64,000 nt of DNA from Annona cherimola (taxonomy: Eukaryota > Streptophyta > Magnoliopsida > Magnoliales > Annonaceae). The translations under genes and the position numbers were made by a program. Positions 10,742-24,163 of this stretch are shown in pieces; position 1 is the first letter of the stretch, and every line of letters starts with the position of its first letter. The notes under the pieces are model-generated. The model was not told the origin of the DNA and made no database searches. It worked only from the letters and a program-made list of their open reading frames with translations. The DNA lies in the NCBI GenBank assembly GCA_030490835.1, contig CM059973.1:51526008-51590007 (forward strand), given 5' to 3'.

Positions 10742-12900
10742 TGCATCTAGCGGCTGGAATGAACACCACAGGTTGATCAAAAGGGCGCAGGTTCTTCTCA
10801 TGCAGACAAGACTTGACGGGTTCATTGACGAAAAATTGACAAGAAGAAAGAAACAAAGGACGGTGACAGAATGATCACTAGTGATGATGACGGTGGGGTC
10901 ATCGGAAGTGATGCCGAGAGAGGTAAAGTTGCTGCCAGGGAGAAGGAAGGGAAGCACCCTTCCAATCCATCCAAATAGCAACTGCACCAAAGCGTATCCT
11001 GGAGGAAACAGCCGAAACCAAGAGAAAAAGAGACCCCAATTAGATTTCCGTTTGAGCGAGCCAATCTAGGCGCAAGAAGTAGCGACTCAGCAAATAGGTG
11101 ACAATCGATCGAGCCAAAAGAACCAGGTCCAAATTCGTAGACGCTTTCAGAGCAGCAGGAGCTGCCGCTTCCACTAAGCTCTTTAATGACAGCGGAGGAG
11201 AACATCATAGCTAACAACTAAATTCCGTCATTTTTCTTAACAACCCCGAGGCCTGGTTGGCGATCTTTGAATAGATGAATTACAATTTTTGGACAATAAT
11301 TTTCTTATGCGGCAGTTGGATTTGGAATCTGAGGAGGACAATGTTGTTGGCGTTTGGTGTTTTTGTCGGTACAGATTCAGGTGTCTTGCCATGAGGGCTA
11401 CTGGTCAGCATCAGAAGGAAGCAGGGCGGTCGAAGTGTCACTGAACCCATTGTGGTGTTCGGACCACCTAAATCAGACGGATTAAGGTTTTTACTAGTCC
11501 AACGGAGGCGCAAAAGGCAAATTGCGATTTGCGATGAGCGAGGCCGTGTCGAAGAACTTGGGCTTAGAAAATGAAAATGCCATTTTTGGACAATTAGCCA
11601 TTTCACAAGCATCATATCAGTGATGGAACCAAACTAGAACCAAAGCCGGTGAACCACTAACAGCATGGGTCAAAGATGAAGAAGAGGCAGCCATGACTGG
11701 TGGTTGCAGGCAACAAAATTTTTTAAGGATAGCACACTGCTGGCAAAAAAGGAAGGAACGAAACAGCTGAAATTGGATTATACCGTTTATGATGCATTAA
11801 TCACAATGAAGACGATTTGACATGGCATGCTTTGACATGCAACAAATTTTCCTTCTTTGTTTCTACACCTCGAAAATATGACTCCAATAGTTGTAGTCCT
11901 TTAGCAGGAGCTGGGAGACATGGCTCCTCCGGGACCCAACCCATGAGAAGTGCTCCCTACGTTTTTCTCGTGGGAAGCTTCATCTCCACCATCAATTTTC
12001 AATAAATGGCTAGGATGAGATGGGGCATTTTGGGGAGCTCGAAAAATGTAAGGGAGGCATGGAAACGAAGGTCGCCTGCTCACCTGCTCGGTTCCATGGG
12101 TTATCAACTTCAATAGAGAAAGGCACGGGTGTTTCCTAGCCGAGTTTTGACTAGTGGAGATGAGTTTCAATTTTGCCGGTCACAGGACGCCATACGTTGG
12201 AACCGTCAAATCTATTTCCTTTGATGGATTTCACAAAACTTATTGGGTTCTAGTGATGGTTCTTCTATTAGATGCAAATCAATGGTTTTAGTGGAGGATT
12301 GCCAGATTTCTATGGGATCATGGTCTGCTGCCAATTGGCCATGGAAGATTAATGAGTTTTTTCTTCTTCTTCATTGGTGGTGAGTTTTGATTGTCGGGCA
12401 AATTTAGAGATAGTCATGGGAGAGGACAGATCTATTGTGGCTTCCCCATTAGACATCAAATTATGGATTAGATTTTTGGATGATAGCTAATGGAGACCGG
12501 ATCTACGTTAGATTGATGCTGCCATGGCTGCCTCGTGCAAAAGATGGGTGATGGAGAAGATCAATGCAGTCATAGCTACTACATCAGTTTTTGGCTCGTC
12601 TTGGCCTGAGGCAAGCTTTTCTTCTTTCACAAGCCAACCCAAGTTTCCTGGCCATAACCCATTTCATTTTGGGAAGGATGGATGAGATGGAGTACCAAAA
12701 CCAGTGCTCCGACGGGTATATCCAAAATGGTGTGTTTTGGTGCTTCGACAGTGTATCCAAAATGGTACACATGCAGCTTGATTATTGAACCATCTAAACC
12801 ACAAAAGCAACGTCTAATCAAATTTATCATTTTTGAGTTCTTGTATATTTTCTACAAATTTCAAAAATAAAAAATTTCACCAATCTCAAAAATAAATCAT
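10742..12900. other. Unassigned GC-richer segment with scattered short frames
   Basis: Base composition is clearly less AT-rich than on either side. Several short minus-strand frames are open. One near 10745-10856 reads FFVNEPVKSCLHEKN before running into the TEK-1 end. Another at 11217-10822 is 131 residues. A third lies at 11615-11280. None matches a family I recognise. The right part (about 11650-12790) has TGGCTGCC, GATGGAG and AAAATGGTG wording like the LTR at 61553-64000, so the segment may be a decayed Athila-type LTR fragment. Confidence 0.3.
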
Positions 12901-15900
12901 AAGGTGTTGCAAAATAAATTCAACTACTAAAGCTTGGCTAATTTTCGACTATTAAATATTGTACACTCTCACCATAAATATTAATATTGAATAAAATTAA
13001 AGATCTAATCCTCTAGTAAGTATAAAATCATTTTAAAAAATAAAATTTAAACAAAACTCATTAAAATTTAATCAATATATAAATAAAAATTGATTAGTAT
13101 AACAATATTAATTTTAATGGTTCAAAGCAATTTTAATGTTACATTGATTACATGTAGACTTTCATATCTAAAAATAGATAACATAATTATAAAAGGTATG
13201 GACGACTAAAAATATATAATATTTTTAATGAAAAATAAAAAAATTACATCACGTACGTCTGGTTTTAACAAAAAAGGAGAAAAACTTATATAGACATACA
13301 AGTTTCATTATATATTGACGACCAGTTGCTATATAAAATAGTGGTATATATAACAGCGCAATGTTAAAGAAATTTTTTATAAAGTTTTTATTTAATAAAA
13401 ATATTTATTAAATTGAAAATTTTATATTAATTTAATTAAATTAAATAATTGAATTATTTAATTTTATTAATTTTAGATTGACATGACTACTAGAGAGATG
13501 AGTAAACTCTACGAGTTTTTGAAGCTTTAATACACTAAATTTGCAAAATAGCTCAATATAATAAATTGATCATGTTTATAATTATTTGATTTGATATTTA
13601 ATTTAATTCAAATTAATACTTATTTTATAATGAAATGACCAGATGGAGACATGAGTGAATCATATGGGTTATTGCAGACTTAATCGACTAAGTTCATAAA
13701 ATAGCTTAATATAATAAATTGAGTGCCTCTATGGTTAATGAAAAATCATTTAGTGTACCCGGATGTGCTTAGCTTTAGTACATTATGCAAAACATAATTT
13801 ATTTTTATTATTTAAATTTTTTTATATAATTAAATTAATGAGTCTATATTTAATGTGTTGTATCTTATTTCTTTTAAACTGATACAAATATTAAGTTGAT
13901 ACATGAAATTGTATTGATTTAATATGATTAAAATTAGCTTGTAGTTTTTAATTTTATTGATTTCAGAATGAAACAAGCAACTCGAAAGATGAGTCAAACC
14001 TATGATTAGGGCTGTGATTAGTGATTTAAATTAACAACAATAACAGGTTATAACTTACTTGACACCACCCATGAGTAGATCTGGAATCGAAATGAAAAAT
14101 ATAAAAGAAATGGTAACCAAGTGAATTTTAGTAAGGAAAATTTTAGTAAGGGGGCATTATATTATAATTAAGGAACGACCGAATGCTTATCTTAAAATAT
14201 TTATTATGTTGTAAATTAAAAATCCCAAAAGTTTAGCTTGGATAGGGTTGAACGATGGTGAGGATCAGCTGCAGTAATTGATTTTTAATAATTTTTATAT
14301 AATGAAATTGACATTGAAAATTTTATATGATATAGAATATATTTTGAATATCACTTAGAAAAATAAAAATTGAAAATATTTATTTTGGTTAATTTAAGTA
14401 GTTATTGATGTATGATAGAAATTTCAGACTTAAATACTTTGATTTGATTGTAAACAAAAATTGAAAGAACTTAATGTCTCTAATATCAGCAAGTGTGGGC
14501 AAAATTGAGGAATAATAAAAAGAAAATTTAAACTGAAATAAGAATTATCCAAATTGATATGATTAGTTAAAATATGTAATTATTGAGTTGATTCATGTGG
14601 AAAATTTTCATTAAATATTTGAAGAATATTAGAAATTAAATTGTATACAAATAGACTGTATATTTAACATATATTTAAATATGTTATTTATAATTCAAGA
14701 ATTTTCATTATATTTATTATTTATAATTCAAGAAATCACATTTATTTAAAATTTTATAAACTATATAGAAAATTTAACAAAAAATAAGAAAATTTTATTA
14801 TAAAGCTTTTAGAAGACATTTTTTTGAATCAAAATCTTTTTAAAAATTGAAAAGAACAACCAAAGAGATTATTTAAAATTATGAATTTTGTATTTAAAAA
14901 ATTTTAGAATATAACTTTTATATGGTTCTTATATTTATTATTTATAATTCAAGAATGTTTATTATATTTATATTTATACTTCAAAAAATCACATGTATTA
15001 AAAAGTTTACAAACTATAGACGTTAGGTTGAAACGAATAACTAGAAAGATGAGTAAACCTTATGAGTTTTTGCAGATTTAACACGTAAGTTACTAAAATA
15101 GCTTAATATAATAAATTGACCATGTATATGATTAATTGATTCAATATTTAATTTAATGGAAATATTTTTTACTTTTATTTAATTAATTATTTTTATGTAT
15201 GGTATTTATCTAAATTTAACTGAATATTTACAGTTCTTTAATTTAATATTTTAACCTGCATAATTTTTTTATCCCAAAAAGTTTATACAGACTTAACATA
15301 ATTAATGTTTATATAAAATTAATTTAAAGAAGATAATCACTTTTATAGAGTTAATATTTAATTCAAATTGATTTTTTATTGTATTTTTAGATAAATTTTA
15401 AAATGAAATTTTTATATTTTAATTTTTTATAAAAACAATTTTGTAAATATTTTGTTTAATTAATTTGATTTTAATTTAATTTAAATTAATATCTACATTT
15501 ATTTTACTTTTAAAATAACATTTAAAATAAATTCAAAAGTTTATATGTTTAAAATTTATTATTTAATTATAATACTTAATTACGATTTGAAGCTAAAAAG
15601 TCACTATAATGTTATAATCTATATAAAATTGCAGATCTGTTATATATAAGACTTAATAATAAGAAATTTAAAATATTAATCACTAAATATTTGTATAAAT
15701 TTAAAAGCTTAATATGTATTTAATCAAAATAATAATTTAATTTTAAAATAAAATTCAATAGTTAATATATTTTTGAAAGAGAAAATTAATTTCATCTAGT
15801 CGTGTAGTTATCACCGGAATCCATTTATATATATGTTGATAAATTTTTTAACCTCATTTAGAAGATGTTTTCATAGGTATTTTCTTATATAAAAACGTAT

Positions 15901-16074
15901 TTTCAAAGACACAATATTTATATAATAACTTAATTTTAAAGAATAAGTTGTAAAATTCTAATTGAGAAATTTCATAATATGTACGGTATATTAAATTAAT
16001 GTTATAAATCGAACATTTAAATTGAAATGAAATATTTACTTTCATTTAAAATTTTAATTCATTTAATTTAAATT
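12901..16074. repeat. Very AT-rich region with a diverged dispersed motif
   Basis: No gene is visible. A degenerate module recurs near 13465-13590, 13635-13720, 13965-14010 and 15020-15150. It contains AAGATGAGTAAACC, GAGTTTTTGCAGA and AAAATAGCTTAATATAATAA. The copies are too diverged and too unevenly spaced for a simple satellite. They look like remnants of an old repeat. Confidence 0.5.
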
Positions 16075-16262
16075 TAGTTAGATCCAGTTAGATCAGTTAG
16101 ATCCCGTTAAATGTCATTAGATTTAGATAGATTTTATTAGATCGTATTAATTGAGTTTTATTTCTATAATTAAGGTATAAATAACCTTATAAGAGGCTTA
16201 GGATTATATTACAGGTGTTAAATTAGGATTAACTCATTAATATCAAAAATTAGATCTGGTTA
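16075..16262. repeat. Left part of higher-order minisatellite
   Basis: One unit of the array that continues at 19485 is present here. It starts with GTTAGAT decamer-type repeats (TCCAGTTAGATCAGTTAGAT). It continues through ATAACCTTATAAGAGGCTTAGG and ends at GATCTGGTTA, where the solo LTR TEK-2 is inserted. Confidence 0.85.
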
Positions 16263-17087
16263 TGTAAAACCCCGATCATAAACACGTGTATAAAACCCTA
16301 GGGTCGTAAACCCTAGGTAATATATTTGGAAAATATATATTCATGAGTATGAAATATATGGGAATAGAGGTTAAAATAATTATTTATGAAATATGGATAA
16401 ATAGTGCACGTGAATAGTGCACGTGAATAGTAACCCTTGGATTAAGACACGTGATTAAGAGTTAATCACTTGGATTAACCTAATCACAAAAAGATAAAAA
16501 AGAGATTTAATCACTATAGGACAAAATAGCAATTCGTTTTTATATTTTAATCCAATTTTGGATTTTAGTGAAAAATTAAAGAAAATTTCATAATTTGCAA
16601 TCCGGGCGTCAAATTTCGATGAAATTTTTTATGGATGGTTAAAAATCCATGATGGACATGATGAATGGTTTAAGATGTGATGAAAATCACAAATTGAGGG
16701 TCAAGATGAAACGTCAAAAGGAGATCAAAAAGTAGCTTGATTTTTCATTAATGCTACTTTTGACTTTTTATTAAATTAAATAATTAAAAAATAAAAATAA
16801 TAAATGAACAGAAGAAATTGCAGGGGGTTGGTTGAGCAATTGACCAAAATCAAGGGTCCATGATCATCATCATCATAAACCAACGACTAAGATTTATTTA
16901 GCCTAAATTAATTAATTTTAAAAATCAAAAAATAATAAATAAAATAGGGCTGCAAAGGGTGGGCTGGAGCAGGCATATGGTGGCTGCTCTTGGCTCAATG
17001 CACATTTTAAAATTATAAAAAAATATATTTTATAATTTAATACCTCAAGCAAGGGGGTAAATTCCAATTTGATGAAAAATAAAAAAG

Positions 17088-17098
17088 TATAAATAGGG
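17088..17098 (+). promoter_or_regulatory. TATA box of solo LTR TEK-2
   Basis: TATAAATAGGG in the middle of the LTR marks the likely U3/R boundary about 30 bp downstream. It is followed by a purine-rich leader and a GTAAGT site. Confidence 0.65.
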
Positions 17099-18075
17099 GG
17101 CAGGGGTGAACGTCCAAGGAACTTCATCCCAGCTCCATTTGAGCATTTTTCATCCTCACCACATTTTAGCCTTGAGGAGAAAGAAGAGGAGAAAGTTAGA
17201 GAGAGAAAGTGTGAGAAAAAGAAGGATATCTTCACTTCGGGTAAGTGATTTCTTCCCAAATTTCTTTTGGGTGTTAAGTAAGGTAAAACCATGCTTAGAT
17301 AATGCCTAATAATGAGAAAATAAGTAAAGTTATAATGCTTAATTGGAATTATGCCGAAACATCGAAAATTTGGAGCAAAGATGGAGCATTCGGGACGATA
17401 GCATATGATATGTGAAAATAATGCTCCAAATTTGATCAATGATTATTTGAGATATATGAATATGATAAATATGATGTTCAAATGATGATATATTAATTTC
17501 ATGATTTTTGAAATTAAGGATTATGCTTAAGTGAATTTATGTTGATTTTTAGTATATGGAGAAAATGATTTATTTAGCCAAATAAATGATGATAAATTCA
17601 AAATGTATGAAATTTCCCATGATATACTAAATATAAGCTATGTCATGGTATTTTTTATTTTTGGAAAAAATATCAATTTTTAGAACCCATGAACAGTAAC
17701 CCACGTCGCTGTGAACAGTAACCTTGGGTGAACAGTAAACGTGAACAGTACCGTGAACAGTAATTGTGAACAGTGATTATGAACAGTATATATGCTACAG
17801 TAACTATGAACAGTAAACATCGTGATTTTAGATAAAATTTGATATTAATATTTAAATATATAGATGAAATTTTTAAAAGATTTATGGATAAAAATCCATA
17901 TAAGAAGGTAATAACCAAGTATATTTATAAGATTAATCTCCATAGAAATGAGGTAATGAATGACTATAAAGCATGCATAAGAAGCAAACTAAGACATGGA
18001 GTGATATAGATAAAATATTATTTTTCCTTGTATAAGAAAAGAAAAGGAAAAGGTGGAGGATACATACTGAGGAGA

Positions 18076-18240
18076 TAAGCAAGCACAACTTTTAAAATAT
18101 GATTTTATTGCTTCATTGTAAGCAAACACAACTTTTAAAATATGATTTTATTGCTTCATTGTAAGCAAGCACAACTTTTAAAACTTGATTTTATTGCTTC
18201 ATTGTAAGCAAACACAACTTTGAAAATGTGATTTTATTCT
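18076..18240. repeat. 43-bp tandem repeat in TEK-2
   Basis: TAAGCAARCACAACTTT recurs at 18076, 18119, 18162 and 18205, an exact 43-bp period. TEK-1 has only a single copy of the unit, so the expansion is specific to this LTR. Confidence 0.9.
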
Positions 18241-19484
18241 CAAGTATTTATGAACTGTGTTTAAGGGTGGTCATTCCTATAATGTTTTGAAACGATAAAT
18301 GTTTATAAGTTTTTATGAAAAGTCATGTCGGCATATTAATATCATGTGATGTTCATGGACATGTGCACATGTATGATGTATAATGAAGAGGCTTTTGGTG
18401 GAGGTAGAAAGCGGATTAGAGGGTCCCCCTTCACTATTGCCGAGTCGTATGAGCTGTGTGCCGATGGCGTCCTCCCCAGAGGTGGAGGCAAAGGAATGTT
18501 ATGTGTGAATAAATGCATTGCATTTTCATACATGGATTGAAAAGGAAAGCATGAATTTGAAATAATATTTTTAAGGGATAGTGCAAATCATTCTCTACAT
18601 GAGAATGACAAGTCACCTGGTGTAAGAGGTATATAATGTCGGGAAAATCAAAAGTCATGCATGTAGGAACCATATAGGCGTCAAGAGGAAGAGAGGTTCC
18701 CCTTGATGAGGTCAAGTCAGAGACAGTCGGCGTATTGGACCATGCTATGTGAGATGTTCCCTGGGCTAGCGTACCCACACACGAAGGTTTATGTCAGGAG
18801 TGGAAATGAAGCATTTGCACATCCAATGTTTATGAAATGATTGTTATGAAAAGGTTTCTGTGCATTTGATAGTTGATCACTTGCTAAGTGTCTCCTATCA
18901 AATTGAGTGAAATACATTTACAAATGATTTACATGAATGGTTTACATGAATGATTTCCAAGAATGGTTTACGAAAAGATTTCTATTCCATTGGTAGTTGA
19001 TCACTTGATAAGTGTCTCCTATCGAATAGAGAGGAATGCATTTAGAATAAAGAAAAATGTTTGTTTATTGAGTTTCGACTCATGTTTTGTTTTCCCAACT
19101 TCAGACAGGTGTAGGGAAAGCCAAGAGATGAAGGGCATGTGTTGCTAAAGGAAAAGAGGAATTTACAAAGGTGAGTAGATTTTTGTATGAATAGATTCCC
19201 TAATGTGATATGATGAAAAAGGACATAGGTTGTATAAAATTATGAAGTTATAAATAATATGAGAAGTTGATGATTTATGATGATATGGATAAGTCCATTA
19301 TGAATGATGATGAGTATATGTTTATGTGATGAAAGAAAAGAAAAAAAAAAGAAATGAAAAAAAAATTGGAGAGATCCAATTAAGAACCCGCCGTGTGATC
19401 AGGGCAACAATCCTGAGTCATGTTTACCAATTGATATAATCTTGGACTAAGGACTATGTGGACGTCTCAGTTCGGGGCACCACA

Positions 19485-21190
19485 AGTTAGATCGAGTTAG
19501 ATAGGGTTAGGTCCAGTTAGATGCTGTTAGATCTAGTTAGATCCGGTTAAATCCAGTTAGATCGGATTAGATCTTGTAAAATGCCGTTAGATTTTGATTA
19601 TTTCATTAAATCATATTATCTTATTTTTAATTTCTATAATTAAGGTATAAATGACCTTATAAGAGGCCTAGGATCATATTAAAGGTGTTAAATTATGTTT
19701 CACTTATTAATATCAATAACAAGATCCGGTTAGATGTCATTAAATGCTGTTAGATGTTGTTAGATGTTGTTAGATGTTATTAGATGTCGTTAGATGATGT
19801 TAGATGTCATTAGATTAAGGTGAATTTCATTAAATCCTATTATCTGGATTTTAAATTTTGTAACTAAAGTATAAATGACTTTATAAGGGGCTTAGGATCA
19901 TATTATAAGTGTTAAATTATGATTAATTTATTAATATCAAAAGTTAGATTCGGTTGGATGTTGTTAGATATCGTTAGATATGGTTAGATGCTATTAGATG
20001 TCGTACGATGCTGTTAGATGCGATTAGATATTATTAGATGCCATTAGATTAAGGTGAATTTCATTAAATCTTATTATTTGAGTTTCAAATTCTGTAATTA
20101 AGATATAAATGACCTTATAAGGGGCTTAGGTCATATTACAAGTGATAAATTATGATTAACTTATTAATATCAAAAGTTAGATTCGGTTAGATGTCGTTAG
20201 ATGCTATTATATGTCGTTAGATCCCGTTAGATGCTTTTAGAAGCTGTTAGATGTTACTAGAAGCTGTTAAATGACATTAGATTAAGGTGGATTCATTAAA
20301 TCCTATTATCTGGGTTTTAAATTTTGTAATTAAGGTATAAATAACCTTATAATGGGCTTAGGATCATGTTACAGGTGTTAACTTAGAATTAACTTATTAA
20401 TATCAAAAGTTAGATTCTGTTACATATCATTAGATGTTGTTAGATTCATTCGATTCGGTTAAGTGCTGTTAGATATCGTCAGATACTGTTAGATGCAGTT
20501 AGATACTATTAGTTGTCATTAGATTAAGGTAGATTTTATTAAATCTTATTATCTAAGTTTTAAATTCTATAATTAAGGTATAAATGACCTTATAAGGGGC
20601 TTAGGATCATATTACACGTGTTAAATTAGGATTAACTTATTAATATCAAAAGTTTGATTCAGTTAGATGTCATTAATTGCTGTTAGATGTTGTTAGATCC
20701 AGTTAGATGCTGTTAGATATCGTTAGATGATATTAAATGTGATTAGATGTTGTTAGATGTCATCAGATTAAGGTGAATTTCATTAAATCCTATTATTTAG
20801 GTTTCAAATTTTGTAATTAAGGTATAAATGACCTTATAAGAAATTTATGATCATATTACAGGTGTTAAATTAAGATTAACTTATTAATATTAAAAGTTAG
20901 ATGTTGTTAGATGCTGTTAGATCCGGTTAGATGTTGTTAGATGCGATTAGATGCTATTAAATATCATTAGATTAAGTGAATTTCATTAAATCCTATGATC
21001 TAGGTTTCAAATTCTGTAATTAAAGTATAAATGACCTTATAAGGGGCTTAGGATCATATTACAGGTGTTAAATTAGGATTAACTTATTAATATCAAAAGT
21101 TAGAGCTTATTAGATGTCATTAGAAGTTGTTAGATGCTATTAGATCCTGTTACATGTTGTTAGATGTCGTTAGATGCTGTTAGATTTTAC
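19485..21190. repeat. Higher-order minisatellite with GTTAGATGYY decamers
   Basis: Seven units lie here and one lies left of TEK-2. The landmark ATGACCTTATAA or a variant recurs at 19651, 19875, 20109, 20341, 20584, 20828 and 21031, giving unit lengths of about 203-244 bp. Each unit has two parts. One is a conserved block of about 130 bp that runs through TTAAGGTATAAATGACC and ATTAACTTATTAATATC. The other is a variable run of 5-10 decamers of the type GTTAGATGTC/GTTAGATGCT. Unit length varies with decamer number. No protein is encoded. Confidence 0.93.
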
Positions 21191-21559
21191 TATATTCGAA
21201 AAATAAAAAATATTAATAAATTTTCAAAAATTCAGAAATAAATATTGAAATTGTTATTTTTGAGAGTACCTTAATTACATGAACTTTAAATAATATAACA
21301 TAACTCCTTATATAAAATATATTTTTCAACTTTACCAATTATAATGAAATCTTATTAAAAAATAATTTTTTCTATGCAAATATCGTTAAAATATCAAATA
21401 ATGAAAAATTATATCTACATATGTTTCAGTGGTTGATCCAGCAAATGAATGGAATAGATTGAGATTTTGTATACATATAATACAAATTTTATCAAAAAAC
21501 CAAATATACATTTTTAAACAAATATACTCACACAGTAAAATTACCACAATGCCTCTATT
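21191..21559. other. AT-rich sequence, nothing recognised
   Basis: This is spacer between the minisatellite and the family F LTR. The left end of that LTR was not located and may lie in here. Confidence 0.35.
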
Positions 21560-21903
21560 TCCTTTTTTCTCTCATGGGGACTTCCTATGGGTTGGGCCCC
21601 CTCTCTGTGAGTCATGAATTTCAAATTTAATGCAAGCATTGATGGGAATGGTTGATGTGGCAACAACTTGGCGATTTGAAGTTACCTATAAAACAATGGC
21701 AAATGCACAAGGAATACGGACCTTTGAACTACACCGTATAATTACAAATAGCTTTCTTGAAGCCCAAGTTATATATACCTCTAGAATAACTCCAAATACT
21801 TGCAAAATTGCACATTTTGCAAAGCATCCAACAAAAAACCCGCGGAGCTGCTTACTTGGAGCCCAATCAACCTAAATAACAGTCGAACTACCACCCAAAA
21901 ATC

Positions 21904-21913
21904 TATAAATAGG
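21904..21913 (+). promoter_or_regulatory. TATA box of family F LTR
   Basis: TATAAATAGG is followed by CCCCTTTGGC and a CT-rich leader (CCAACTCTCTCTAAG), a typical plant LTR core promoter layout. Confidence 0.6.
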
Positions 21914-22599
21914 CCCCTTTGGCATTCATTTGGACAACCGAGCATTCCAACTCTCTCTAAGATCCTCGTCCAAATTTCTCCCTTGGCTTTTCTTTGTCCC
22001 CATAGAGCTTCCTTCATTTCAAAAATTCTAAAACTTTTTTTTAAAAAAATTGTTTTCACTTCTTAACTTAGATTCAAAGGTAGAAAATCCCACTTTGCTC
22101 CACATAGAAAACCTATTTTTGGAAGATGATTTAAAATATGAGATTAAGTGTTTTTCCTTTGCTTTTTAAGAAATTCCTTCCATTTCATACACACATGTAT
22201 TTTTACTCAACCTAATAAAATTATTGTGCCAAGACGTTATGCTGTTAGATCAGAATTGTCAACTGCCACTTGGTTTCCATGATCCGAATGGTCAAATCAT
22301 GATGGATCTATATGATAGATCTTGTACTTGCTTTAGCAAGGGGTTTCTAGACTGGACTAAATATTGACACTTTACCCTCACATAAGAAATACTCATGTTC
22401 TATGGGACTCCCTAACTAGTAGCGATATGTGGATGTGTGAAATTCAAAAGAGGGAGTAACTGTCTTACTTTGGGAAGTTATAGAAATTCTCTTACTCAGC
22501 TGGGACTAGGAACATGCTAAATCTATATCAATATGTATATGTGTAAATTTTATGCAATTCACATTTAAAAACCAAACGGGTAAGTACAACCCAAAGCCT

Positions 22600-23060
22600 T
22601 TCCATTTGGCCATTCTAGTGGCAGCTATTACCCAATAATCTCCAATTGGGCTAGTAACTTTCTATCTAGCCCACTTTGGCCCAGAATCTCTTAATAGGCC
22701 CACTTAGGCCCAAAACACTTTGCTGGGCCTAAAACCATTCAGTTGGGCTCATTTGAGTATAAAACTCTCCTTTCGGGCCCAAAAATTTTCTTTTATCCTT
22801 TTAGGCCCTGAACTTCTCAGTCAAGCCCACAACTCGACCAAAGCATTATAGGTGACCCATTTAAGTCTACAATTATCTAGCCAATCGAGTCAAGCCCAGT
22901 TGGGCCCAAACTCTTTCAATATGCCAAAATTTTTAGTCCATTTGGATTCAAAATACTCAATTTTGGCCCATATCACTTCAGTTAGGCCAACGACCCTCCA
23001 AATGGCCATTTAGAGGCCCAAGCCTTCCTTGGCCTAGAAGTTCTCCATTTGGACTTAAAA
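22600..23060. repeat. GGGCCCAA-type degenerate repeats, second copy
   Basis: Repeats of the type TAGGCCCACTTAGGCCC and AGCCCAGTTGGGCCC recur every 35-45 bp. The order of blocks matches 725-1205, but the units are more decayed. Confidence 0.7.
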
Positions 23061-23640
23061 CATTTCATTTAGACCCCATTTAAGCCTAGAGCATTCCGTA
23101 AGGTAATTAGTGTAATCGACGAGCCCTTCACTAATCCTAAACTAAGTCATCACTAGTCGACGGGCTAAGTATAAATTCATCTTGAGTCATGGCGCATGGC
23201 AACATGTACTCACCTATTCTTTTAAGTTATGGCCCATGGCAAAGTGAACTCAATTCATTTTTATTAATCATGTCACTTTGTTGATATGTAACCCATTTGA
23301 GTCATGGTGTATAGCGATATGCACTCATTTCCTTTTTTAAGTAGTGTTTGTATTTTTATCAGACACAATTTTTCGTGCACTTGTAAAGTTGTAGAAAGAC
23401 CTTCTACACATCTTATTATTATTTTAATCAAATAATAATTTTGAGTAAATGGACTATTTGTATTCAACTTTTTAATCAAGGGATTTTCTCTTCAAAGATG
23501 TAAAATTAGAGCATGGAACATAATGCAAAATACTTTTATAATATACTTTTCGAACTCGGTTGAAAAAATTAGATGCTTTAAAATTCATGAAAGAATTAAA
23601 TAAGCATTTATTTCTCAAACCAAAAAATAAAATGCGTAAA

Positions 23641-24163
23641 TTGAACCTGACCTAAAAAGATGTCAAAATGAATGGTGGACCCAACATGTAATACTCTTCT
23701 TTCATCTTTAAGAGCTAAATATTGTAGTCTATTTTCCTGATCTCTCGTTATTGACACTCTTAAGGGTTCTTTTGCAAACCCCATTGCGTGCTCATTGGCA
23801 TTCGAGTTCTAAGAAACTTCATTAATGTACTAGAGAAACTGAAGCACCATGTCATGTCGAATACTCTACAACCACAGTGGCCTGACCAAAATCCAATGCA
23901 AGATGTAATGTTCGAATTCCTCAACCCATTGCAGTTGTTGCCTAAGCAATCAAGATTCTCTTTGTCTTTTGGGCTACACCTACTCAACCATTAGTGTGAC
24001 GTCAACCAACACTCATTAAGGAAGGATGAACTATGTTTAAACCAGACCTTGCCAAGAAGATTGCCCCACCGAGTTTTTATGCCACACTCAGCAAAAGCTT
24101 GCTAGTTTGAAGATGTTCCAATAGCCAATGCTCACAAAATTGTGCACAAAGTTGCGTCAAACC
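23641..24163. other. Non-coding part of the Tat/Ogre-like element
   Basis: Short frames on both strands near 23760-23994 have no recognised similarity. The position between LTR and gag fits a decayed leader or extra-ORF region of a Tat/Ogre element. Confidence 0.3.

Larger units (their letters stand above)
16263..19484 (+). mobile_element. Tekay-like solo LTR (TEK-2)
   Basis: The element begins TGTAAAACCCCGATC and ends GGGGCACCACA. It is flanked by GGTTA (16258-16262) and AGTTA (19485-19489), a 5-bp target duplication with one mismatch. It splits a minisatellite whose units match on both sides. There is no interior and no primer site, so it is a solo LTR of 3222 bp. Visible parts are a TATA box (17088-17098), a GTAAGT donor-like site (17241-17246), TGAACAGTAA repeats (17692-17818), a 43-bp tandem array (18076-18240), two hairpin units (18863-18905 and 18985-19031) and the TGAGTTTCGACTCA hairpin (19069-19082). 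Confidence 0.85.
21560..23640 (+). mobile_element. Tat/Ogre-like LTR, family F (copy 2)
   Basis: A TATA box at 21904-21913 (TATAAATAGG) is followed by a leader and then by sequence homologous to 333-1790, including the GGGCCCAA repeats and the GAGTCATGGCGCATGGC block. A degenerate gag of Ty3/gypsy Tat/Ogre type lies downstream on the same strand (25830-27300). The simplest reading is a 5' LTR of that element. Exact ends and a primer binding site were not found, and the boundaries given are approximate. Confidence 0.55.

Noticed and set aside
10742..16262. TEK-1 and TEK-2 as the two LTRs of one element
   Set aside because: No primer site follows TEK-1, no polypurine tract precedes TEK-2, TEK-1 is truncated, and TEK-2 has its own target duplication inside a minisatellite.
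23760..23994. Overlapping open frames of 75 and 68 residues on opposite strands
   Set aside because: No similarity recognised; they lie in decayed element sequence and are no longer than expected by chance.
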